From assembly GCA_937864365.1 (NCBI GenBank), contig CALMJT010000200.1:1-51682 (forward strand): 51,682 nt of DNA, written 5' to 3'. The stretch comes from an uncultured Alteromonadales bacterium (GTDB lineage Bacteria; Pseudomonadota; Gammaproteobacteria; Pseudomonadales; Cellvibrionaceae). Below the pieces are notes generated by a model. That model saw nothing but the letters and a program-made list of their open reading frames with translations, was not told the DNA's origin and ran no database searches. Shown piece after piece: positions 27,470 through 35,694 of this stretch (the stretch's first letter is position 1; every line of letters starts with the position of its first letter). A program made the translations under genes and the position numbers.

Positions 27470-29635
27470 TTATGACCCGTCAATTTTTTGGCTTAACCAT
27501 CGTGAATATCTCAACCATAAGCGGTTAAAAATAGATTGCGGCTCGGTCAAAAAAATCAACTGCCATCGATAACTTAATATCGAACCATAAGGCAAAGCCG
27601 GTAATTGTACCGACACCAAAAAAGTAGGCGTTTGGCTGGTTAAGCCAGACGAATCACGCCAGTCGGTATCAATAGAACCTCCCAAACCAACGCTGTAAAA
27701 TGGTGAAGATATTTGATCGCGAGCTTTAGATTCAACACTTACAATTTTTGCGGTATAGCGTTTACGTGGATCGGTAAACGGAATCGCAGACACAAATGCA
27801 AAGTCTTTGGGCAAGCGCTGTAAATCTTCCTGGCTAATTAATGCCTCTAGATAGACATCAGAATAATATACCGCTGTTACTGTAGGCTCACCTTTTTCAA
27901 AGTAACGACCTTGAATGGATTTATTATCGTGTACTAGAAGTCCTGCATGAGAAGCTATCACCTGTAGATTTTTTAACTTCTCATCAAGATCACGTTGATT
28001 GGTTTTCAAATCTTGAAGATTGGCTGCAAATTCTTCGGCAAGGGCAGGCGCACGGAAAGCCAGATCGGAATAACGAATGGTTTGTTCTTCAATTGCTAAA
28101 GCGTTAATTTTTTGTTCAATTAATAAATCCGGATTGGTAAGCTCAAGCAAGGTATCGCCGGATTCTATTTCCCTAGCATTTTCTGATAAGAAACTAATAA
28201 CCGTCCCGTCAGACGGCGAACGGAGAGTAAATTGCGACTCATGTAATAATGCTGTGCTGGAAAAGCCGATGTTAAAAGGCAAAAAGAGAATAGCTAAAAC
28301 AAAAGCCGATGGCGTGCCTATAGCCCAAAAAAATCGTTTAAGTTTGTTGTGATATTGACAGCGAAAATACAGCGTAACCAGCGTTTCACCTAAAAACCGA
28401 AAAGTGCCGCGGATTAGTATTAATGCAGCGATGACTAAACCTAACCACCATATTTGGCTAATTAAAAACATTAACACTAAAATGGTGACCATAATGCGGT
28501 AAAAAAAGGCAGCACAACCATAGCCATTGAGCCAAATAACTTCGCTATTAAGGTCGTTTGATGGTTTGGTTGGTGTTAAACCGAATAACCACAGTTGTGT
28601 GTTTTCTTTAAAGCGCTGTTGGGCGCGCGAAGCCAGATTCGGAATTTGCAATAACTCTGAACAGACATAATAGCCGTCGTAGCGCATGAGTGGATTTGCA
28701 TTAAAAAGAATACTAGAAACAATACCAATAAAGGCTAAATCAAACAGTCCTAACAGTATTGTATGATAGACGCCGTTGCTGTCTGAGTTGTATTCAAAAA
28801 TAGTCAATAGCGCTATAAACAGTATTAGCGCGAAGACCGCAATAAAAATCTCGGTGACAATTCCCGCAAGGCTTACATAAATGCGGTGTTTTCGAGAGGT
28901 GAAATAAGCGCTGGAACCTACATCCACAAAAGCTGCGGGTAAAAAGCCAAAAAATAACACACCAAATTTACCCACGTGACCGCCGTAGTATTTGGTCATA
29001 ATAGCGTGAGCGAATTCGTGAATGGCTTTCATGGGTAAATACATGAACGCTAACAAGACTAAATTGAACGGAGAATAAAAATTGTTTTGATAAAACTCTA
29101 AGGTTTTGTCCAAATTGCTGGTTAATAACAATAAGCTTGTTATGACCAAGATTAACCCACAAGTAATCGTAAACTTAGAGAAAATGAGCGGTACGTAAGG
29201 CGTTAGTTTTTCGGCATATTCATTTGCGCTAAACAAATTAAATTTTGCCAGTAATGGGTTTTTCAAAAACCCGGCCAATCTAGGAAAAAAAGAACTTTCA
29301 GAGGCAGTTTGAACGTGGGTTAGCGAGACAATCTCATTGAGCCTATCGTGATTGCAAGTAATTAATCCCTGTTTAAGTAGATGAAATAAACCCAGACAAA
29401 GACTTTGTTGCTCGTCATCGGTAACCTTGAGTATTTTAAACGCATCAGCAACGGGTATTGTGCTGTGGCTGGAGAGCAACTCGTACAGGTTATTTTCGAG
29501 AAAAAAACTGTCGTTATGAATGTTACTGTAAATAATGACCCAGTTTTTACCTCGATACACCTGTGTGGTTATATTGGCGCTGGCAGAAATCTGAAAACAA
29601 GCGCGTTTAATCCAGAGCAGTATTTGCTGATTCAT
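27470..29635 (-). CDS. PqqD-like / M50 metalloprotease / HlyD fusion
   Basis: 721 residues with three parts. Residues about 20-100 look like a PqqD-type winged helix (YRGKNWVIIYSN, ENNLYELLSS, LFHLLKQGLI). Residues about 150-460 are a multi-pass M50 domain with zinc motif HEFAH (206-210) and the second motif NPLMRYDGYY (314-323), whose Asp320 is the third ligand. Residues about 465-700 form a HlyD-like adaptor with a lipoyl half (LRSPSDGTVISFLSENA), a short coiled coil and a beta-barrel. This matches proteins annotated as putative peptide zinc metalloprotease. PqqD-like domains bind peptide leaders, so it may recognise and cut an exported substrate. It starts 3 bp after the GAF-HlyD gene. Confidence 0.88.
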   Translation of the reverse strand: MNQQILLWIKRACFQISASANITTQVYRGKNWVIIYSNIHNDSFFLENNLYELLSSHSTIPVADAFKILKVTDDEQQSLCLGLFHLLKQGLITCNHDRLNEIVSLTHVQTASESSFFPRLAGFLKNPLLAKFNLFSANEYAEKLTPYVPLIFSKFTITCGLILVITSLLLLTSNLDKTLEFYQNNFYSPFNLVLLAFMYLPMKAIHEFAHAIMTKYYGGHVGKFGVLFFGFLPAAFVDVGSSAYFTSRKHRIYVSLAGIVTEIFIAVFALILFIALLTIFEYNSDSNGVYHTILLGLFDLAFIGIVSSILFNANPLMRYDGYYVCSELLQIPNLASRAQQRFKENTQLWLFGLTPTKPSNDLNSEVIWLNGYGCAAFFYRIMVTILVLMFLISQIWWLGLVIAALILIRGTFRFLGETLVTLYFRCQYHNKLKRFFWAIGTPSAFVLAILFLPFNIGFSSTALLHESQFTLRSPSDGTVISFLSENAREIESGDTLLELTNPDLLIEQKINALAIEEQTIRYSDLAFRAPALAEEFAANLQDLKTNQRDLDEKLKNLQVIASHAGLLVHDNKSIQGRYFEKGEPTVTAVYYSDVYLEALISQEDLQRLPKDFAFVSAIPFTDPRKRYTAKIVSVESKARDQISSPFYSVGLGGSIDTDWRDSSGLTSQTPTFLVSVQLPALPYGSILSYRWQLIFLTEPQSIFNRLWLRYSRWLSQKIDGS

Positions 29636-29638
29636 GCG

Positions 29639-31639
29639 CTACAATCCCAACTGCCAACGATTCAGCTGCCACCAGCGAATAAGATCACGAAAGAGAATTT
29701 TCCAGAGTGGTTGTTTATCGGTGTTTATTTTGGCTGACGCGGTCATGCCGGGTTTTAATAGTGTCGGAATTATTGCCTGCTGTTTTTCGTCAAAGTTCCA
29801 GTGGGTACGCGCTATAAAATAGACCTTATCATCGACAGTCTCTGCTATTGGTGTGACTTCAGAAATAGTAAATAAAATTTCGGCGGACGGTAGCGAAAAT
29901 AGCTTGAGTAAACCGTGTTGATTTTCCCGAATGTAAATAATGTCTTTTTCGCTGATGCGTAAATTCAAATTGTATTCCGTCAAAGGCGCCAGCTCGAAAA
30001 GTATTTCACCTTTTTTCACCGGAGCACCCAATAATTGACTAACATCGCCGTGTAAAATAATGCCATCAAAAGGTGCTTTAATTTTTAACCGCGTTAGCCG
30101 TTCGTTAATGAGCTCAATTTTGGCTTGGGTTTGTTCACGTTGATTTTTTACGATCTTTGCTTGAACCTGATTAAATTCGGCTAATTCTTTCCGATAGAGC
30201 TTATCGTATTCTTGCAACTCGTTTTCGAGCTTTTGTTTTTCTAAATTTAAATCCTTATCATCTAAGGTTGCTAACAAATGCCCGGTTTTTACTTGATCGC
30301 CCGCTTTAAAGTGACTGTCTTTGATAAAGCCATCAACTGGTGCAACAAGGGCACGTTGTGAATCGCTGATAATTTCCGCCGTCGTGGTAATGGTTAAAGA
30401 TGTGGGTATATTAAGAATACCCGAAATGGCAATAACTACCGCGACAACTAATGCTCTTTTTTGCCATTTGGAAAGCTGCGTAAAAAATCCAGCTTTTAGC
30501 GAAGCTTGTTTGGGTAATTGAATTCGATGGGAAGAATTAGCTACTGCGTAGCCGAGTTTTTTTACGGGTGAAAGTTGTAAATAATGACGAATTAATAAAC
30601 TGGTGCCGAGTGTTTGCCAGGCGGTTGTGAGATAGGTGTTGGTTTTTGCATTGGCAGAATTGTGTTGATCAACAAACAAAATACAGGCACAGCCAAGCTC
30701 TGTATCGATGCTAATAACGGCGCCTTGAAGAGGCTTGAGCGGATGATCAATGATAATGTGTTCACAATAAGCTCGGCCGAGTTCGAGGTTATTTTCGGGT
30801 TCGCGCTGTAATGTTTTGGTTATATGTTTTGAATACTGTTTAATTAATGGTGATTGAGCGTCAAATTTACTGGAGTCGGAAATCGCAACAATACGGTTGC
30901 TGTTTTTTTTGTGTGAAGAAAACAAAGAATAATTAGGCAGTGAAATAACCACGCACTCACATTCAAATTTCTCTTTTAAATCTTTTGCAAGTAAATAGGT
31001 CGCGTCGTTAATGTTGATATGGCGTTCAATGATTTTAACCAAACCTTGTATGAGCCGAGTTGGGTCGATTTCAGCACTGGGTTTTGGATGTACGGGATTT
31101 AAGGGTAGTTGCTTATGTGGACTGCTTTGGCTGTTATCGGCCTTGTAAAAAAACAACGCCGCAACGTTTTTCATTACACTATTTATGTGTTCTTTTGTGA
31201 ACACGCCGTTTCGCGTGAAGACAAAATATAAAATCAAACGCTGTTGACAAGTAACGTCGTTGTTAAAATATATCTCGCTGCTAAAGCAGACACAGTTCAA
31301 TAAAGACTTTTTGTCGCTGTACAGTTGGATTTTTTGGCGCTGTATACACAGTTGTACTAATTTTTCAGCATTGTGTATCTTTTGTTCCAAAGATTCTTGA
31401 TTTTGCCACAATAAAATGGGCTGGTTTGTCTCGGTCTGCGGTGACTTGTTTGCCGATGACGTACCATAAACATACGCGCCCGCGACCTTTAATTCGGTAA
31501 GAGTCGATGCTAATACCTGAAAGCGCTTGGTTAACCAAAGCTGGGTTTTGGCCGTTAATGGTTGCCCGGCATGAGTGCTGTCGGGCTCAAACGAGTTGAC
31601 TGCATGGAGGTTGGTATTGAGCGCGGCAATTTTAGTCAC
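29639..31639 (-). CDS. HlyD-family adaptor with N-terminal GAF-like domain
   Basis: 666 residues. The N-terminal about 380 are cytosolic: a variable helical region, then a GAF-like domain (about 205-350, with ATYLLAKDLKEKFECECVVI and GAVISIDTELGCACILFVDQ). One TM segment (394-412) leads to a periplasmic adaptor: lipoyl half LVAPVDGFIKDSHFKAGDQV, coiled coil (about 465-520), then IKAPFDGIILHGDVSQLLG and beta-barrel. GAF domains bind small ligands or mediate dimerisation, so this adaptor may couple a cytosolic signal to secretion. The start is GTG. It is first in the minus-strand block, and the divergent gene starts 195 bp away. Confidence 0.85.
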   Translation of the reverse strand: MTKIAALNTNLHAVNSFEPDSTHAGQPLTAKTQLWLTKRFQVLASTLTELKVAGAYVYGTSSANKSPQTETNQPILLWQNQESLEQKIHNAEKLVQLCIQRQKIQLYSDKKSLLNCVCFSSEIYFNNDVTCQQRLILYFVFTRNGVFTKEHINSVMKNVAALFFYKADNSQSSPHKQLPLNPVHPKPSAEIDPTRLIQGLVKIIERHININDATYLLAKDLKEKFECECVVISLPNYSLFSSHKKNSNRIVAISDSSKFDAQSPLIKQYSKHITKTLQREPENNLELGRAYCEHIIIDHPLKPLQGAVISIDTELGCACILFVDQHNSANAKTNTYLTTAWQTLGTSLLIRHYLQLSPVKKLGYAVANSSHRIQLPKQASLKAGFFTQLSKWQKRALVVAVVIAISGILNIPTSLTITTTAEIISDSQRALVAPVDGFIKDSHFKAGDQVKTGHLLATLDDKDLNLEKQKLENELQEYDKLYRKELAEFNQVQAKIVKNQREQTQAKIELINERLTRLKIKAPFDGIILHGDVSQLLGAPVKKGEILFELAPLTEYNLNLRISEKDIIYIRENQHGLLKLFSLPSAEILFTISEVTPIAETVDDKVYFIARTHWNFDEKQQAIIPTLLKPGMTASAKINTDKQPLWKILFRDLIRWWQLNRWQLGL

Positions 31640-31834
31640 AATGTCAGTATCACGGTATTATCAGCAATTTCTACTTTAAGATTAGTTGCTTACCAACGAA
31701 CAGCAAGGTTAAGAACTGTGTTCAAAAGCGCTGCGTATATCCTTCATAAATTTGTGATGATTTTTAGTAAACCCAATTGTTATAACTATTGTCAGAGCAA
31801 GCGTTTGCCAATCACATAAAAATGGAGAATCTTA

Positions 31835-32734
31835 ATGAAAACAAAGGTGTGGTTATCACGAATTTGGGTGGGTGGGCTCGCCTTTGCCTCGTTTGTTCTC
31901 AGCGCTTGCGCGGCACAAAACGAGTTGAACGAACACTTCAAGTTTTTGGAGACCATCGAGTCTAACAAAAACATCGTTGAACAAACCATGGATGTTGGAG
32001 ATTTTGAACTCTCCTACCGTCGTGTGGGTGAGCCTAAGCGCGCTGTTGTGGTCTGGATTCACGGCACGCCTGGTGCTTGGAACGACATTGGCAAATTAAT
32101 GGTGAAAGAAGACTTTACCGAATCTACCCTGTTTGTTTCTATCGACCGTCCCGGTTGGGGCAAATCGCAGTACAAAGACAACCCACGTCTTGTTACCGAA
32201 TTCTCAGAAATTGCCCATTTAATTCGTCCACTTTTACATCAATTGAAAAAAGAAGCACCCGATGTGCCTTTGATTCTTGCCGGGCATTCTTGGGGTGGCT
32301 CTGTGGTGCCCGCGGTGGCAGCGGAGTTTCCTTATTGCATTGACGGCTTAGCAATCTTTGCGGCGGGTCTTGATCCTGAATTAACCAAACCGCGTTGGTA
32401 CAACCGTTTTGCGAAAACTTATGTGGGTAGAAGTATTCTCGGTCAACAAATGTTGGATGCCAATGTAGAAATGTACGCACTTTCGCCAGAAGTCGCTAAG
32501 CTTGCGCCCCACTGGAAAGAAATAAACCTGCCAACCGTGGTAGTGCAAGGTATGGAAGATCCCTTGGTGAACCCTGCAAATGCCGATTTTGCCAAATCGG
32601 TACTTAACCCAAAAGTGTCGCACGTATTAAAAATAGAAAAGCAAAATCACTTTTTGCACATTAACAGTGTTGACCTCATTCAAAAATGCTTAATGGCCGT
32701 TGCCGAAAATAATCTCGACAGCTGCGAAGCCTAA
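31835..32734 (+). CDS. Alpha/beta-hydrolase lipoprotein
   Basis: A 299-residue alpha/beta-hydrolase. The signal ends in lipobox LSAC (Cys25), so it is lipid-anchored in the envelope. Oxyanion-hole motif HGTPG is at 76-80. The nucleophile elbow GHSWGG contains Ser152. A late Asp in VVQGMEDPLVNP and His in KQNHFLHIN complete the triad. The substrate is unknown; HGTPG-type members include esterases and aminopeptidase-like enzymes. GGAG lies eight bases before the ATG. It is transcribed alone and followed by a strong terminator. Confidence 0.9.
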   Translation: MKTKVWLSRIWVGGLAFASFVLSACAAQNELNEHFKFLETIESNKNIVEQTMDVGDFELSYRRVGEPKRAVVVWIHGTPGAWNDIGKLMVKEDFTESTLFVSIDRPGWGKSQYKDNPRLVTEFSEIAHLIRPLLHQLKKEAPDVPLILAGHSWGGSVVPAVAAEFPYCIDGLAIFAAGLDPELTKPRWYNRFAKTYVGRSILGQQMLDANVEMYALSPEVAKLAPHWKEINLPTVVVQGMEDPLVNPANADFAKSVLNPKVSHVLKIEKQNHFLHINSVDLIQKCLMAVAENNLDSCEA

Positions 32735-32749
32735 ACTTTGTATCTTTTC

Positions 32750-32780
32750 AGAACCACAGCTTTGGTTGTGGTTCTTTTCT
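32750..32780 (+). terminator. Terminator of the alpha/beta-hydrolase gene
   Basis: AGAACCACA at 32750-32758 pairs with TGTGGTTCT at 32767-32775, followed by TTTTCTT. Confidence 0.85.
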
Positions 32781-32899
32781 TCAAATACCGCTGTTTTTCC
32801 TCGTCTTCTTACTCCCGCTATTTTTTATACGCTTTAGAATACGCACACGCCGGCAATAATTTTTTGGAAATTTTCGAGCGCTTTTTAAAATAAAAAACT

Positions 32900-32936
32900 T
32901 ACCATTTAAATAAAAGATCTACCATTTAAATGAAAG
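32900..32936 (+). repeat. 20-bp-period direct repeat
   Basis: TACCATTTAAATAAAAG at 32900-32916 and TACCATTTAAATGAAAG at 32920-32936. A third ACCATTTAAAT occurs at 33040-33050, inside dispersed repeat copy 4. The centre ATTTAAAT is palindromic, which would suit a regulator binding site. Confidence 0.6.
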
Positions 32937-33013
32937 TGCGTGTTAAAAATTTTGGCTAAAGCATATTCGAACCACTGATTAACGCTGCCACGGTTTAATC
33001 AGCGGACAAATAA

Positions 33014-33048
33014 ATGCAAATACGATTTTCAATTTCTTCACCATTTAA
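33014..33048 (-). repeat. Dispersed intergenic repeat, copy 4 (partial)
   Basis: On the minus strand it reads AATGGTGAAGAAATTGAAAA then TCGTATTTGC. It matches the GTGAAGAAATTG core and the AAATCG of copy 3. A short plus-strand fragment of the left end, ATGATTGAAATTGGCAT, follows at about 33059-33075. Confidence 0.5.
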
Positions 33049-33891
33049 ATTATCTGCAATGATTGAAATTGGCATCATGCCTTTGTTTTGATAGAAGCAG
33101 TGAGTGGATTAGAGTTGCTATAAGTTCATTAATACATTACTTGTATTAACGGCGTAAAAAATTAACGAGTGATAGCAACAGTCTTTCAGGATAAGCAAGT
33201 TTCAAGGGATAAAAATAAACCCTTAAATAACTAATTTGCGTCGTTTAATACCCATAATTAAATTGCATAACTCTATTGTTTTAGGCAAACATTAACTGCT
33301 TCGGTTATTTTTGACGGGTTTTGGAAAGCTTCTGAAGATATTGGTTAATAATGCAAAAGCTAGCAATCAGTTTGAATGGATGATATTCAAAGCGGAGTCG
33401 ATAAATTTAGCTTTTTAATTAAAAAACCAAGCCTAATTCCAATGTGTTATCAAGTCTAAGTCGTTGAATGTTGTTAGCAATGACGACACGTTCTAAGTTA
33501 CTTGAAATGCAAAAGTATTCAGTATTTCTTATATGCTTCCATAAAACTTTGATCTAAACTTACACTTATTACCATTGAAATTTTAATTTAAAGCCTCATA
33601 TACAACCATTGACCCAATATTTAAATCATCAAAAAATATATGTTTGACAATAAGTTGGTTTAAATATTGCGTTATAGCCGAAATAGAAACAGTACTCATA
33701 CAGTGTTTGATAGCTGTTTTTTTACGTGTTCGCATGAACCCGATATATTTCGAGCGCTACAAATATATTCGACGCGAATTTTATTAATATTATAAATTCA
33801 ATATTGGAGCCCTAAGCTAAAGCAGTGATAAATTTACCCGCAATGCTTAGTGTTCTGCTCAAATTTACGTTGATACGAGGTTTTTCTTCCG

Positions 33892-35094
33892 GTGCTTACT
33901 ATTAAGCCAATCGAAAAGTTTTTCAAATTAGAATCCGCCGGTGGCATTTTGCTGATGGTCAGCACATTACTGGCACTCATTTTTGCGAATACCCCCTTTT
34001 TAGACTCTCTCTACAAATTATTCATTGAAATTCCTGTAGAAGTTCGCATCGCCGATTTAAATATCGGTAAACCGCTACTGTTGTGGATTAACGATGGACT
34101 AATGGCCATCTTCTTCTTATTGGTGGGTTTAGAGCTTAAACGCGAAGCCATGGAAGGAGAATTATCCGATCCCAAAAACATTATTCTTCCCGGCATTGGC
34201 GCCTTTGGTGGTATGGCCGTACCTGCGTTAATTTACGTATTGTTTAACTGGGATGACCCGCGAGTGATCGACGGCTGGGCCGTGCCCGCCGCCACCGATA
34301 TTGCCTTTGCGCTCGGCGTATTAAGCTTATTGGGGCGTTCAGTTCCCGTTGCATTAAAAGTTTTTTTAACATCCTTAGCGATTTTTGATGACGTAGGCGC
34401 GATTATTATTATCGCGATATTTTATACTTCTAAAATATCCTTCGTATCGCTTGTTATTGTGTTGGTATGTATTCCCATCTTATGGATGCTCAATCGTTAT
34501 CGCGTAGGTCCGCGAGCGCCATACATTGTTATAGGCGTTATAATGTGGGTTGCCATGCTTAAATCCGGCGTGCACGCAACGCTTACCGGTGTGTTATTGG
34601 CGATGTTTATTCCCATGCGTTTAGACGACGAAAAATCCAGCTCACCGGTTAAAGAAATCGAACACGGCCTGCATCCTTGGGTGACCTTCTTTGTACTGCC
34701 CATCTTCGCCTTCGCCAACTCCGGTATCGACGTACGCAGCCTTACCACAGACCAAGTACTGCACAGCGCGCCAGTTGGTATAGCCGCAGGTTTATTTATT
34801 GGTAAACAACTGGGTATTTTCACTCTGTGTTGGTTATTTATTAAATTGAAATGGGCACAACTACCCACCAACGTTACCTGGCTTGGTCTTTACGGCACCT
34901 CGGTACTGTGCGGCATTGGCTTTACCATGAGTTTATTTATCAGCTCACTCGCCTTTGAACAAACTAGCACAGAAGTCATCTTTGACGAACGCTTAGGTAT
35001 CCTAGTCGGCTCCTTAGCTTCTGGTTTGTTAGGTTATTGGTTAATTAGAAAAGATATTCAGCGACGTGAAGCAAAAGCGCTAGAGAATCAATAA
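33892..35094 (+). CDS. nhaA: Na+/H+ antiporter NhaA
   Basis: A 400-residue inner-membrane antiporter that expels Na+ in exchange for H+. Family marks: FFKLESAGGILLMVSTLLAL at the N-terminus, NDGLMAIFFLLVGLELKRE, the ion-site acids Asp136 (ATDIAFALG) and the pair Asp166-Asp167 (LAIFDDVGAI), ALKSG-type MLKSGVHATLTG, and LYGTSVLCGIGFTMSLFI near the C-terminus. About 11-12 hydrophobic segments and normal length. The start is GTG, agreeing with the family start LTIKPIEKFFKLESAGG. It is transcribed alone and has a near-perfect terminator. Confidence 0.97.
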   Translation: MLTIKPIEKFFKLESAGGILLMVSTLLALIFANTPFLDSLYKLFIEIPVEVRIADLNIGKPLLLWINDGLMAIFFLLVGLELKREAMEGELSDPKNIILPGIGAFGGMAVPALIYVLFNWDDPRVIDGWAVPAATDIAFALGVLSLLGRSVPVALKVFLTSLAIFDDVGAIIIIAIFYTSKISFVSLVIVLVCIPILWMLNRYRVGPRAPYIVIGVIMWVAMLKSGVHATLTGVLLAMFIPMRLDDEKSSSPVKEIEHGLHPWVTFFVLPIFAFANSGIDVRSLTTDQVLHSAPVGIAAGLFIGKQLGIFTLCWLFIKLKWAQLPTNVTWLGLYGTSVLCGIGFTMSLFISSLAFEQTSTEVIFDERLGILVGSLASGLLGYWLIRKDIQRREAKALENQ

Positions 35095-35122
35095 GTTCTT
35101 TAACGAATAAACAACGCGCAAT

Positions 35123-35152
35123 AAAAAACCTCGGCATGCCGAGGTTTTTTTT
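35123..35152. terminator. Terminator of nhaA
   Basis: AAAAAACCTCGGC and GCCGAGGTTTTTTTT form a near-perfect palindrome about 28 bp after the stop codon. It can work on both strands. Confidence 0.9.
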
Positions 35153-35694
35153 GTTTGTGTTTAGCAAAATTAAAAGTCATTCTTAAAAACATCAACAGCC
35201 AGAATAAATTATTGGTAAGTGAATGTGGGTCTCGTGTTTCGATTTTATCTCTGTGCTTTGTCCATCGATTAAATAAGGTAAAATGCATTCGCTCGACTTG
35301 TCAGCGGCTTAATAAAAACCACAAAAAACAACTTCTATTTTATTAATTAAATACCCTCAATATTTTCATCCATAATCATTTACTCTTGTTTTTGTTCGTC
35401 AGCAAAAAAATCTGTTGTTACCAGCAGGTTTGGTCGCTTTATATACTCCTATTCGCTAACCTCAAGTTAAATTCTAATGCTGCATTTAAGGGTGAATAGC
35501 AATTCTATTTTGCCTGTAACCGGGTTTTTAGATTGTGTAACTGGGTTTTTAGATAGGTAGGGCGTTCGCGTTGCGCCATTGCGTTTTATACTAGGCACTT
35601 ACAATTAATCCGCCAATGCACGGCATTTAAGAATAGAATTGGTCTATCTGTGAATTGGGTCATCGGTGAGTTGGCCCCATCAAAGGAATCAAGG
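35153..35694. other. Spacer between nhaA and the restriction operon
   Basis: About 540 bp, AT-rich at first. It holds a doubled GTAACYGGGTTTTTAGAT (35516-35554) but no supported gene. It should include the hsdM promoter and marks the left border of the defence cluster. Confidence 0.5.
35516..35554 (+). repeat. Direct repeat 140 bp upstream of hsdM
   Basis: GTAACCGGGTTTTTAGAT at 35516-35533 and GTAACTGGGTTTTTAGAT at 35537-35554. One mismatch, period 21 bp (two helical turns), which would place two sites on the same DNA face. Candidate operator for the operon. Confidence 0.55.

Larger units (their letters stand above)
32781..33891. other. Long AT-rich spacer upstream of nhaA
   Basis: About 1.1 kb without a supported gene. 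It contains direct repeats of TACCATTTAAATRAAAG, dispersed repeat copy 4, and a TTGACA at 33644-33649 with no well-placed -10 partner. The promoter of nhaA should lie in the last few hundred bases. Confidence 0.5.
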
